A stretch of DNA of 64,000 bases, taken from NCBI RefSeq assembly GCF_000378485.1, contig NZ_KB899966.1:434001-498000 (forward strand), written 5' to 3'. Positions within the stretch are counted from its first letter, which is position 1; each line of letters starts with the position of its first letter. The notes under the pieces are model-generated. The model did not search any database and was not told the DNA's origin. It worked only from the letters and a program-made list of their open reading frames with translations. The DNA comes from Flavobacterium rivuli WB 3.3-2 = DSM 21788. GTDB lineage: Bacteria; Bacteroidota; Bacteroidia; Flavobacteriales; Flavobacteriaceae. A program made the translations under genes and the position numbers. This document shows, piece after piece, positions 26,737-34,893 of this stretch.

Positions 26737-27504
26737 ATGAGCAAAATAACAATAGGCATCATGGCGGCAATGCCCGAGGAGATTGCCGGCGTAACAGCGT
26801 TACTTGATAATCCTCAATCAACTACCATTGGCAGGCGTATTTACACTACCGGAACTATTAAAGGTATTGACACTGTGGTGGTATTTTCGCGATGGGGTAA
26901 GGTTGCTGCTGCTGCAACAGTATCGGCACTTATACATCATTTTAATATTACCCAGCTTATTTTTACCGGTGTAGCCGGAGCTATAAGTGCATCATTACAA
27001 ATAGGCGATATAGTATTGGCTAACAGGCTTATTCAGCATGATATGGATGCAAGGCCGCTAATGCCGCAATTTGAGATTCCGCTGCTTGGCAAAACTTATT
27101 TTGAAATTGACAATAGCCAACTTTCAATTGCCCAACAAGCAATTACTCCCCTATTAGAAAATGATACCCTTATAAATTTGATTGGTACTGAGGTGCTAAC
27201 AACATTTGGGATAACACAACCAAAACTACTTACCGGCGATATTGCCAGTGGCGATAAGTTCTTTGCAAACAATAGCGATAAGGAAAATTTGCTTACTCTC
27301 CTGCCCGATGTGCTTTGTGTAGAGATGGAAGGCGCAGCTGTAGCACAGGTTTGTTATGAATATGATATTCCATTCACGATAATACGAACCATATCTGATA
27401 GTGCCGATGATAATTCGCATATAGATTTCCCTGCTTTTATTAAAGAGGTTTCCAGTAAATATTCGGTGGCAATAATTAAACAGATTTATAAAAGTATGCC
27501 TTAA
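26737..27504 (+). CDS. mtnN: 5'-methylthioadenosine/S-adenosylhomocysteine nucleosidase
   Basis: 255 residues. It hydrolyses MTA and SAH to adenine and the thioribose product, clearing SAM by-products. The N-terminal GIMAAMPEE holds the Glu12 base; VEMEGAAVAQVCYEYDIPF near 195 and TISDSADD near 217 contain the catalytic Glu/Asp and substrate-ribose residues. The start MSKITIGIMAAM is the family start; a seven-residue upstream extension (MIYRLLK) overlaps the symE stop and is unlikely. The transglutaminase gene follows after only 2 bases. Confidence 0.9.
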   Translation: MSKITIGIMAAMPEEIAGVTALLDNPQSTTIGRRIYTTGTIKGIDTVVVFSRWGKVAAAATVSALIHHFNITQLIFTGVAGAISASLQIGDIVLANRLIQHDMDARPLMPQFEIPLLGKTYFEIDNSQLSIAQQAITPLLENDTLINLIGTEVLTTFGITQPKLLTGDIASGDKFFANNSDKENLLTLLPDVLCVEMEGAAVAQVCYEYDIPFTIIRTISDSADDNSHIDFPAFIKEVSSKYSVAIIKQIYKSMP

Positions 27505-27506
27505 TC

Positions 27507-28567
27507 ATGAAGTTAAAATTCATCATTTCTTTTTTGTCGTTGTTTTGTGCCACTATCGTATACTCCCAACCTGAAACAAGTCAAAACTATGCTGCAATTG
27601 ATAGTGCCGCCGCAAAAATAATTTACAAGAATGACCTAAAGTTATTATCTGTCAATCTTACCAGTAAGTACAATAATGATATGGATAAGGCACGCTCCAT
27701 CTTCTACTGGATTACCCAGAATATAGCATATGATTATAAATTTATAAACAAAGAAAAAAACCTAAAATTTCCCGATTGTAAAAAAGGTGATGATTGTACT
27801 GCCCTTTACGTTAAATGGGAAGATAATTATTTACATGAAGTAATTACAAGTGGTAAAAGTATTTGCGAAGGTTACTCCCGCCTTTTCAAGCGGTTATGTG
27901 ATTATGCAGGGATACATGGATCTGTAGTAAGTGGTTACACAAAATATAAACCCTCTCAAATAGGCAGCACGGGGCCTTTAAACCATGCATGGAATGCTGT
28001 TGTTATTGACAATAATTATTATTTTCTTGACGTTACCTGGGCATCAGGCTATTGCGGGAGACATGAGAAAGACAAATTAAAACCTTTTGTTAAAAAGTTT
28101 TCTAACTATTACTGGTTAACACCTGTTGATAAATTATCAAGAAATCACTTTCCTAAAGATTCTGTATGGTACGCAATTCTAAATATAAAATTGCAAAAGA
28201 AAAATACAAAAAAACACCTTACATAGAGCCGTCACAATTAGGACAATTAGAAATTATTTCTCCTGATACAGGCGTTATAGCTGCAAAGGTAGGAGATACT
28301 ATACACTTTAAGATAAAGTATAATAATACATTATCCAGATTACAGATAAACACAAATACCAATGCAAATCCAGAGGTATGGAAAACTATAAAAGAGGAAT
28401 TAATTTGGGATGAAAAAGCCCTTGCTAAACAAAAATATGTAGATTTTTTAAAGCGGGATGATATTTATACTTTCAACTATGTCGTAACCGATAAAAACAT
28501 GCGCTATATAGATGTACTTTTTGAGCTAAATATTGTCATGAAGTTTAAAGTTGCCATAATCAAATAG
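27507..28567 (+). pseudogene. Secreted transglutaminase-like protein, split by a -1 frameshift
   Basis: Frame 1 (27507-28226) has a signal peptide and a transglutaminase core: Cys120 (SGKSICEGYSRLF), His160 (LNHAWNAVV) and Asp175 (YYFLDVTWAS), the full triad. It ends early at 28226. The -1 frame continues without a stop from about 28166 to 28567 as KIAKEKYKKTPYIEPSQLGQLEI and a beta-rich C-terminal domain. One extra A in the AAAA run at 28187-28190, or a -1 slip at A-AAA-AAA (28208-28214), would give a normal protein of about 353 residues. It may be a mutation, a sequencing error or a programmed slip. Gap to mtnN is 2 bases. Confidence 0.8.
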
Positions 28568-28583
28568 CAATTTCCCAATATGG

Positions 28584-29336
28584 TTACACCCACCCATTGT
28601 TATAAGCCTTCTGAATGATCTCATAAGTAGATTTTGCCTCAGTTTTTTTAAGCATGTTCTTACGGTGTACATCTACAGTAAAGCGGCTTATATTTAAAGA
28701 GTCGCTAATCTCTGCACTATTCATTCCGTTTGCCAAAGCTCTTAGTATTTCCCGTTCCCGCTTAGTAAAAATATGTTTTGTAGGGGTAAAAATATTGTTT
28801 ACATCTACATTTATATAAGATGGTTCGTCCTCCAGGCCAATAAAAGAAAGCTGTGGGGTAACGTCTGTTTTTAAATTTGTTATGTCTGTATCTATGGCAA
28901 ATGTTTTTACATTTTCCGGGTCATGCTGGATTATGATAAACTGATGCAATATCCTTATATACTGCCCATTCGCTTTTTTTATCCTGAAATCGTATTGCAC
29001 TTTATATTTAAAAAGCTGCTCTCCGGAAAAATTGATAAAAAAATCGCCCACTGCCACTTCAAAGTTTAAAAAGAAGGGCAGATCATCAGGATGCATCCGG
29101 TTTACATAAAAGTCAAGGGTAAGATCTTGTAGCGGATATCCCAAAACCTCGCTCATTTCGGGGCTAACCATTTCAAAAAGAGACTTCCTTACATTAACCA
29201 CAAAGTAAAAATAGCTTCCTACCTGAAAAACATCAAGCATTTTTTTATGCAATTTCAGGTCAAAGTTGTAATCGCTTACATCCTCGCTTTTGCTTATCCT
29301 GCCCCAAATGCCGCGCAATTCTTCAGATACATTCAT
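28584..29336 (-). CDS. PAS-domain LuxR-type transcriptional regulator
   Basis: 250 residues. A PAS-like domain (about 38-150: VGSYFYFVVNVRKSLFEMVSPEMSEVLGYP) is followed by a C-terminal LuxR helix-turn-helix (about 186-245: FTKREREILRALANGMNSAEISDSLNISRFTVDVHRKNML). No receiver domain is present. The family senses small ligands or redox state through PAS and binds DNA as a dimer. It is transcribed away from bcp and convergent with the transglutaminase gene, which ends only 16 bases away. Target unknown. Confidence 0.88.
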   Translation of the reverse strand: MNVSEELRGIWGRISKSEDVSDYNFDLKLHKKMLDVFQVGSYFYFVVNVRKSLFEMVSPEMSEVLGYPLQDLTLDFYVNRMHPDDLPFFLNFEVAVGDFFINFSGEQLFKYKVQYDFRIKKANGQYIRILHQFIIIQHDPENVKTFAIDTDITNLKTDVTPQLSFIGLEDEPSYINVDVNNIFTPTKHIFTKREREILRALANGMNSAEISDSLNISRFTVDVHRKNMLKKTEAKSTYEIIQKAYNNGWV

Positions 29337-29355
29337 ACTCCAAGCTTTTAGACAC

Positions 29356-29363
29356 CAAAGCTA
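29356..29363 (-). promoter_or_regulatory. Candidate -7 element of the PAS-LuxR gene
   Basis: TAGCTTTG on the minus strand, matching TAnnTTTG, about 20 bases before the ATG at 29336. The -33 box is not clear. Confidence 0.35.
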
Positions 29364-29404
29364 AAGTACAAATATTTAACATAAATTAAGAAATTATTAT
29401 TAAT

Positions 29405-29857
29405 TTATTTTAATATTTGGGCAGTATGATCTTTTGTTTTAACAGCAGTAATTACATCTTCTATAATTCCGTTCTCATCTATAACAAATGTGGTGCGGTT
29501 AATACCATCAAACAATTTACCCATAAATTTTTTAGGGCCCCAAACACCAAAGGCATTTATTACCGTTTTATCTTCGTCAGAAATTAATGGAAATGGCAGT
29601 TCATACTTATCTTTAAACTTTACAAGCTTTTTCTGGCTATCGGCACTAACACCAAGCACTTCATAATTTTGGGCAATAAAACGGTGGTAATTATCGCGCA
29701 GGTCGCAGGCTTCGGCTGTACATCCGGGAGTATCTGCCTTAGGGTAAAAATAAACTACCAGTTTTTTACCGGTATAATCGGTTAAATTATGCGTTTTTCC
29801 GTCCTGGTCTACTGCGCTAAAATTGGGTGCTTTATCTCCTTTGGTAAGTGTGGTCAT
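29405..29857 (-). CDS. bcp: Thioredoxin-dependent peroxiredoxin (BCP type)
   Basis: 150 residues, full length. It reduces peroxides with electrons from thioredoxin. The peroxidatic Cys is in ADTPGCTAEACDLRD (about residues 41-55), with a second Cys five residues on as in atypical 2-Cys BCPs. The start MTTLTKGDKAPNF is the family start; the open frame runs ten codons further up but would overlap the nth promoter. Divergent from nth with 33 bases between starts, so a shared regulatory region. Confidence 0.95.
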   Translation of the reverse strand: MTTLTKGDKAPNFSAVDQDGKTHNLTDYTGKKLVVYFYPKADTPGCTAEACDLRDNYHRFIAQNYEVLGVSADSQKKLVKFKDKYELPFPLISDEDKTVINAFGVWGPKKFMGKLFDGINRTTFVIDENGIIEDVITAVKTKDHTAQILK

Positions 29858-29870
29858 AGTGTTATATTTG
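29840..29870 (+). promoter_or_regulatory. nth promoter with near-ideal consensus
   Basis: TTTG at 29840-29843, 19 bases, TATATTTG at 29863-29870: an exact match in motif and spacing to the Bacteroidota form. It lies inside the first codons of bcp. The nth start at 29891 would be about 14 bases from initiation. Confidence 0.6.
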
Positions 29871-29890
29871 TTTGTATAAATATACACAAA

Positions 29891-30559
29891 ATGACCAAAG
29901 CAGAAAAGGCTAAATTCGTTATAAAAACCTTAGCCGAACTCTACCCTACCATACCCCTGCCCCTCGACCATAAAGACCCATACACGCTATTAATTGCAGT
30001 GTTAATGAGCGCCCAAAGTACCGATGTGCGCGTAAATATGATCACTCCGCTGCTGTTTGAACGTGCCGATAATCCTTACAGCATGGTAAAACTTTTGGTT
30101 GAAGATATACGCGATATCATCCGCCCGGTAGGATTATCTCCTGCTAAAGCCAAAGCAATTCACGGCCTCTCTGAAATATTGATTGAAAAACATGGCGGTA
30201 AGGTACCCGATAATTTTGAAGACCTTGAAGCCCTGCCCGGCGTAGGCCATAAAACAGCAAGTGTTGTTATGAGCCAGGCTTTCGGAGTACCTGCATTTCC
30301 TGTAGATACCCATATACACAGGCTTATGTATCGCTGGGGATTAAGCAATGGTAAAAATGTGGTACAAACGGAAGCTGACGCAAAGAAACTGTTCCCTAAA
30401 AAATTATGGAACGACCTGCATTTACAGATAATTTGGTATGGCAGGCAATACTCGCCGGCACGTGGCTGGGATATTAATAAAGATATTATTACCGCAACTA
30501 TAGGCCGAAAATCAGTGCTTGAGGAGTATTATAAAAAACACGTCCCGCTAAAAAAATAG
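29891..30559 (+). CDS. nth: Endonuclease III
   Basis: 222 residues from MTKAEKAKF. A base-excision enzyme that removes oxidised pyrimidines and cuts at AP sites. The helix-hairpin-helix LPGVGHKTASVV (about 118-129) with the catalytic Lys of GHKT and Asp of FPVDTHIHR (about 138-146) are present. The four-cysteine iron-sulfur loop of E. coli Nth at the C-terminus is absent; only Bacteroidota-type RQYSPARGW remains, so the protein likely lacks the 4Fe-4S cluster. The hairpin at 30539-30568 covers the stop. Confidence 0.92.
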   Translation: MTKAEKAKFVIKTLAELYPTIPLPLDHKDPYTLLIAVLMSAQSTDVRVNMITPLLFERADNPYSMVKLLVEDIRDIIRPVGLSPAKAKAIHGLSEILIEKHGGKVPDNFEDLEALPGVGHKTASVVMSQAFGVPAFPVDTHIHRLMYRWGLSNGKNVVQTEADAKKLFPKKLWNDLHLQIIWYGRQYSPARGWDINKDIITATIGRKSVLEEYYKKHVPLKK

Positions 30560-30568
30560 CAGGACGTG
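30539..30568. terminator. Hairpin terminator overlapping the nth stop
   Basis: CACGTCC pairs with GGACGTG, extended by GCTA/TAGC across a mismatch, around an A-rich loop. It sits between convergent nth and the 47-residue ORF. Confidence 0.6.
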
Positions 30569-30574
30569 AGTAAA

Positions 30575-30718
30575 TTAGTTAGCAAGGCATTCGTATGTAC
30601 CGTTCTCTGTCTTAACTATTTTAAGTGCTTTAGAATAGTTAAGTAAAAAATCTATGGTTTCTTTTTTTGGTAACATTTTAGGCGCTGCTACAGGTTTTTG
30701 AGAGTAAAGTTTTGCCAT
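30575..30718 (-). CDS. 47-residue hypothetical protein downstream of the sigma factor
   Basis: A small ORF of 48 codons reading MAKLYSQKPVAAPKM and ending KTENGTYECLAN. Middle part: PKKETIDFLLNYSKAL (about 17-32), an amphipathic helix, then a short KIVKTENGTYECLA strand. Hydrophilic, basic N-terminus, one cysteine near the end. It starts 58 bases after the sigma-factor stop on the same strand with no terminator between, so it is probably in the same transcript. I think it is real because of its codon use and helix, but I know no function. A possible sigma-factor partner. Confidence 0.65.
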   Translation of the reverse strand: MAKLYSQKPVAAPKMLPKKETIDFLLNYSKALKIVKTENGTYECLAN

Positions 30719-30776
30719 TTAGCTTAATTATTTGTTGTTGTTTACACTACAACGCTAAGCAAAACCTTATTATTGC

Positions 30777-31361
30777 CTAATTAGTCAAAATAATTTTATT
30801 TTTTTCTATAACCTTTCTTAAGTTCATAAGTGCATAACGCATCCTGCCAAGAGCTGTATTGATGCTAACACCAGTTAAATCAGCAATTTCCTTAAAGCTA
30901 AGGTCTTGGTAAATACGCATTTGCAGTACTTCTTTCTGGTCATCAGGAAGTTGTTCTATTATACGCTGAAGGTCGCTTTCTACCTGCTCAGTAATAATTC
31001 TGTTCTCTATGTTAGGGCTATTATCTGTCATGATAGAAAAGATAGAGAATTCCTCTGTCTCGCGGTACATAGGCATTTTTTTGTTACGCCTAAAGTGGTC
31101 TACAATAAGGTTATGCGAAATACGCATTACCCACGGCAGAAATTTGCCTTCTTCGTTATACGAATTAGACTTAAGTGTTTTAATTACTTTAATAAAAGTG
31201 TCCTGAAAGATATCATCGGCGATATCCCTGTCAGTTACTTTAGAGTAAATAAATCCGTAAATTTTAGATTGGTGCCTCTTTATTAAGATAGACAGAGCAT
31301 TTTCGTCTCCGCCTACATAATCTCTTACAAGAGCAGCGTCAGGGATTACAACATTAGCCAT
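30777..31361 (-). CDS. RNA polymerase sigma factor, ECF/sigma-70 group
   Basis: 194 residues. Region 2 (about 25-95: HQSKIYGFIYSKVTDRDIADDIFQDTFIKV and LPWVMRISHNLIVDHFRR) and region 4 (about 130-185: LPDDQKEVLQMRIYQDLSFKEIADLTGVSINTALGRMRYA) are both present. There is no anti-sigma gene next to it, unlike FecI/FecR systems. The leader is about 100 bases long with a promoter at 31470-31502. A 47-residue ORF follows. Resembles the conserved Flavobacterium sigma factor of unknown regulon. Confidence 0.93.
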   Translation of the reverse strand: MANVVIPDAALVRDYVGGDENALSILIKRHQSKIYGFIYSKVTDRDIADDIFQDTFIKVIKTLKSNSYNEEGKFLPWVMRISHNLIVDHFRRNKKMPMYRETEEFSIFSIMTDNSPNIENRIITEQVESDLQRIIEQLPDDQKEVLQMRIYQDLSFKEIADLTGVSINTALGRMRYALMNLRKVIEKNKIILTN

Positions 31362-31469
31362 AACAGTACTTTTTAGCGTTTTTTGAATTTGGTCGATAAA
31401 CCCCGTTGGTACGGGTTCTAAAAAGTAGTTTTTTATATAGGCAGTGTTAATTATGAATTAATTATATGC

Positions 31470-31502
31470 CAAATATAACATAAATAAATTATAAAAAACA
31501 AA
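31470..31502 (-). promoter_or_regulatory. Sigma-factor gene promoter
   Basis: Minus strand TTTG (31502-31499), 21 bases, TATATTTG (31477-31470). Initiation near 31463, leaving an unusually long leader of about 100 bases. Confidence 0.5.
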
Positions 31503-31621
31503 CGTCTCAAAAAGTTTTAACACATTTAAAGCAATAAATATTATTTTAACATATTAAACACCTCAAATTAGTCAGCAAAATCATGATAACACTGAATAAT
31601 GTGAGAATTATTCAACAATTA

Positions 31622-32107
31622 CTACACAATTTTTTCACGATTTTTTAATCGATACAACGTTTTCTTAACCCTTTCATTACGGGTTTCGTCTCTTTTAGCA
31701 GTATAAATCCAGGTTACACACATTTTCTGTTCCCACTTTTTATGGCGCACAAAAGCTTCATAAGCTCCGGGTTCATTAAGCAGTAGCACTCTAAATTCTT
31801 CGGGTATTTCAAATCCTGTGGTATCTTTATAAAGTATGAGGCGTACACTATCTCCCTCCTCTTTACCTATTGCTTTCCTTATATCTGCTTTAACTGCTAT
31901 TAATAAATTACCGTTGCCATAAGGCATTAAGCTGTAGTTTTTTATTTCGTAACCATCTATGGTACCGCGCACTTTTACTAAACCAAAAGGTGCATCTTTA
32001 TCCTTTTTAATTTCAGGAAGCGATACATACGTCCATCCTCCCTTACCGGGCATGCGTTCCAGTTGGTACTCTTTATCGGTTAGTAAATCTGCATTGTTGT
32101 TATCCAT
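31622..32107 (-). CDS. DUF1905/YdeI-OmpD-associated family protein
   Basis: 161 residues. N-terminal half is a DUF1905-like beta-barrel (GGWTYVSLPEI, FGLVKVRGTIDGYEIKNYSLMPYGNG, IGKEEGDSVRLILYKD); the C-terminal part is OmdA/YdeI-like helical (KKWEQKMCVTWIYTAKRDETRNERVKKTLYRLKN). YdeI homologues have been linked to bacteriocin or antimicrobial-peptide tolerance, but the mechanism is unclear. Stand-alone gene with a hairpin-free downstream region. Confidence 0.8.
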   Translation of the reverse strand: MDNNNADLLTDKEYQLERMPGKGGWTYVSLPEIKKDKDAPFGLVKVRGTIDGYEIKNYSLMPYGNGNLLIAVKADIRKAIGKEEGDSVRLILYKDTTGFEIPEEFRVLLLNEPGAYEAFVRHKKWEQKMCVTWIYTAKRDETRNERVKKTLYRLKNREKIV

Positions 32108-32457
32108 CTGATTTTTAGTTTATGTTCTAATATAATTTATCAATATAAAGTGGCCTAATACAGTTAGATTTTATGAAGTTTTACCACAAAGGACACAAAG
32201 ATAAGCCTAACATTTTGCACAAATATAACAATTCTGTTTGCAAGGATTAAAATACACAAAGCTTTGCTAACAGCTTTTTGACCCTTCCGCCTACGGCGGA
32301 ATATATATGCTTTTAGCAGTTTGCACAACTTTTAATTCTATTAAGTAAAATGCACAACGGGTTAAAGGGTACTAAACTTATCCCAAAACGAAGAAATAGC
32401 TTTTTGCTCTGGGCTTTGTGTGGTAACTTGCTGTATAACAATATCAACAATATTATT
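32108..32457. other. Intergenic stretch of 350 bases
   Basis: AT-rich DNA between the divergent YdeI-like and Gfo/Idh genes. It holds a 7-bp hairpin (TTCCGCC-TAC-GGCGGAA, 32285-32301) followed by ATATATATGC, which looks like a dispersed palindrome rather than a terminator, since no gene ends there. No promoter matching TAnnTTTG was found. Confidence 0.5.
32285..32301. repeat. Short palindrome TTCCGCC-TAC-GGCGGAA
   Basis: A 7-bp perfect stem with loop TAC, GC-rich in an AT-rich gap. Possibly a dispersed palindromic element. Confidence 0.4.
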
Positions 32458-33810
32458 ATGAATACTACACCTAACCCGACTCTAACAGGGATTAAAGATG
32501 TAAATAGCATTTCGCGTAAGGATTTTTTATCAATAACAGGAAGGAGTGTTGCGGCAGTTGCTGTGGCAGGATTAGCATCGGCCTGCGGAGTTTCCGGCAG
32601 TGCTATAAGCCACTCTGGGTTAAACGCTGTTTCGCCACCCGCAAAAGTTCCGGCATCTGCTACCGAACCTATAGTGCTGGAAGAATGGAAATCTAAAAAT
32701 GATGTGCAGTCGGCCCCTACTCCTACGCCGCTACCCTATAAAGAACGTATAGGGTATGCCATTGTAGGGTTAGGACACCTTTCATTAGAAGAAATATTAC
32801 CTGCCCTCAATACCTGCAAAAAATCGCGCCTTGCTGCCCTTGTAAGCGGCAGCCCCGATAAGCTTAAGAAAGTGGCCGAACAATACGGTGTAAAGCCTGA
32901 GAGTTGTTACAGCTATGAAAATTACGACCAGATAAAGAACAACCCTGAAGTAGATGTTATTTACATTGTGTTACCTAATGGCCTGCATAAAGAATATGTT
33001 ATACGCGGGGCAAAAACGGGTAAGCATATTTTGTGCGAAAAGCCAATGGCAAATACTGCTGCCGAATGCCGCGAAATGATAGCTGCCTGTACTACTGCCG
33101 GAGTAAAGCTTATGGTGGCTTACCGCATACAGTACCAACCCCACAACCGCAAAATCAGGGATATGCTTAAGCAGAAAGTTTTGGGAGAAACTAAATACAT
33201 TCAGGCAACAAACGGCCAGGCAAGTGCCAACCCAGACCACTGGAGGCATAAAAAAGCCCTTGCCGGAGGCGGCGCCCTGCCGGATATTGGGTTATATTGC
33301 ATAAATACCAACCGATTTATTTTAGGACAGGAGCCTACTGAGGTTTTTGCGTACCAATATAGTACGCCGGGAAACCCACTTTTTGCAGAAGTTGAAGAAA
33401 TGGTATCATGGCAAATGAAATTTCCTAATGGGATAATAGCTAATTGTGTAACCAATTATGACAGCCATGACAATAAAGATTATGGAGTGTTTTGCGAAAA
33501 AGGATGGCTTAAGCTTGATAATGCATACGCCTACACGGGCCAGGACTTAAAAAAGTCGCACGCTGAAGGAAAGGAAAAGATTATCGAAAATATTGTTCTT
33601 GCAGCTACGGACCAGTTTGCAGTTGAAATGGATCATTTCTCTGACTGTATTATTAATAACAAAAGGCCCTTTTCTACAGGAGAAGAAGGGTTGCAGGACC
33701 ACATTATTATGGAGGCTATTTACGAGTCGGCACGAACAGGTAGGCCCGTAAAAATTCCGGCGAATGCCGATGCCAGTTTGTTTCATGGGCCTGAGCCGGA
33801 CTTAGGATAG
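32458..33810 (+). CDS. Gfo/Idh/MocA-family oxidoreductase, exported lipoprotein-like (glucose-fructose oxidoreductase type)
   Basis: 450 residues from MNTTPNPTLTG. ISRKDFLSITGRSVAAVAVAGLASACG is a Tat-like signal ending in a lipobox (LASAC), so the mature enzyme would be exported and lipid-anchored. The Rossmann motif YAIVGLGHLS starts near residue 100, EKPMAN near 196 holds the catalytic Lys, and YRIQYQPHN near 222 belongs to the GFOR-like substrate domain. Enzymes of this type keep a tightly bound NADP and oxidise sugars. The 36-codon upstream open frame is discarded because the chosen start begins at the signal. A SemiSWEET gene follows 200 bases on. Confidence 0.88.
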   Translation: MNTTPNPTLTGIKDVNSISRKDFLSITGRSVAAVAVAGLASACGVSGSAISHSGLNAVSPPAKVPASATEPIVLEEWKSKNDVQSAPTPTPLPYKERIGYAIVGLGHLSLEEILPALNTCKKSRLAALVSGSPDKLKKVAEQYGVKPESCYSYENYDQIKNNPEVDVIYIVLPNGLHKEYVIRGAKTGKHILCEKPMANTAAECREMIAACTTAGVKLMVAYRIQYQPHNRKIRDMLKQKVLGETKYIQATNGQASANPDHWRHKKALAGGGALPDIGLYCINTNRFILGQEPTEVFAYQYSTPGNPLFAEVEEMVSWQMKFPNGIIANCVTNYDSHDNKDYGVFCEKGWLKLDNAYAYTGQDLKKSHAEGKEKIIENIVLAATDQFAVEMDHFSDCIINNKRPFSTGEEGLQDHIIMEAIYESARTGRPVKIPANADASLFHGPEPDLG

Positions 33811-34011
33811 ACTGATTATAGCAGTATAAATAGTGTATTTAAATGTATTACTTATGCATTACCCTACGTTTTACAATTGTCTAAATTTCTCAAAACAATA
33901 TTAATTGAAGACTTTATATAAAATAACTTAAAAATCTGACTTATAAATTTTTGAATTTAAAGATAAACACATGTAAGAAAATTATCTTACAGCTAAATAA
34001 AAGCTTACTGT

Positions 34012-34284
34012 ATGGATTTCATAGAACTTGTAGGCATCGTGGCAGGCTTATGCACGTCATCATCAATAATACCCCAACTGGTAAAAACCATTAAATCTAA
34101 AAAGGCCGGAGATGTGTCAGTCTTAATGTTTATAGTGCTGCTTACAGGTAATTCGTTATGGGTATATTACGGAGCCGACAAAGGCGATGTACCTATCATT
34201 GCAACTAATATTTTGTCTATACTACTTAACGTTGCAATGCTCATTTGTAAGTTTAAGTACAAGAAAAATGATGATGATCATTAA
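34012..34284 (+). CDS. SemiSWEET sugar transporter
   Basis: 90 residues, the usual SemiSWEET length. Three membrane helices: about 4-22, 37-55 and 62-82. SSIIPQLVKTIKSKKAGDVS carries the Pro-Gln of the PQ-loop hinge in helix 1, and TGNSLWVYYG in helix 2 gives the Asn/Trp substrate residues. SemiSWEETs work as dimers moving mono- or disaccharides down a gradient. Neighbouring Gfo/Idh oxidoreductase suggests a sugar context. Confidence 0.92.
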   Translation: MDFIELVGIVAGLCTSSSIIPQLVKTIKSKKAGDVSVLMFIVLLTGNSLWVYYGADKGDVPIIATNILSILLNVAMLICKFKYKKNDDDH

Positions 34285-34345
34285 ATTGCAGTACTATGCA
34301 TTATAAAACAAGTTGTATATTTCAGCAATATATAACGCATCTAAA

Positions 34346-34882
34346 ATGGAACCAAAACATATTTACACCAGCCGCAAGAAGAGCTTATTGTTGTTTTTAA
34401 TGGGTTGTGTCTTAGTGGCATCAAGCATAGCCCTAATACTTTTTCCGGAGAAATTTACGCACCGATATTCAGAGACGGTGCCATTTGCGATAGGTATTGT
34501 TGGTACTTTGTTTTTTGGCGCCTGTACTATAGCTGCATTGCGAATTGTAATTTTTAAGAAAATAGCATTAAGTATAGATAATAATACCCTGACAATAAAT
34601 CCGGGCAAAAAGAATACAACAGCATTGCGCTGGAATGAAATATCAGGATTTAAGGAGGTTACTGTTGCCAGCCAAAAATTTATATCGGTGCTGCTTTATA
34701 ACCCTGAAAAAAATATTGAAGCAGAAACCAATAGCATTACTAAAAGGTTGCTTATTTACAACCTTAAACATTATAACTCTCCCTACTGCTTCTCGGCAAA
34801 TGCTTATGAAACCAACCATAATATGCTACTAAATATGCTAAATGAAGCATGGATGCTTAACACCCATAAAACCATTTTATAA
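34346..34882 (+). CDS. STM3941-like membrane protein
   Basis: 178 residues from MEPKHIYTSRKK. Two membrane segments (about 14-33 and 46-70) are followed by a PH-like soluble part: KIALSIDNNTLTINPG and ALRWNEISGFKEV. This arrangement (two helices then a short beta domain with an I.W.EI motif) is that of the STM3941 family, whose role is unknown. The upstream ATG at 34313 adds eleven residues with no family match and is not used. Confidence 0.65.
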   Translation: MEPKHIYTSRKKSLLLFLMGCVLVASSIALILFPEKFTHRYSETVPFAIGIVGTLFFGACTIAALRIVIFKKIALSIDNNTLTINPGKKNTTALRWNEISGFKEVTVASQKFISVLLYNPEKNIEAETNSITKRLLIYNLKHYNSPYCFSANAYETNHNMLLNMLNEAWMLNTHKTIL

Positions 34883-34893
34883 AATTAAACTTG

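Noticed and set aside
28206..28220. Programmed -1 frameshifting as the sole explanation for the split transglutaminase
   Set aside because: The A-AAA-AAA site is in phase, but no stimulatory hairpin is evident downstream and the better-fitting join uses an earlier A run. Left as one option among several.
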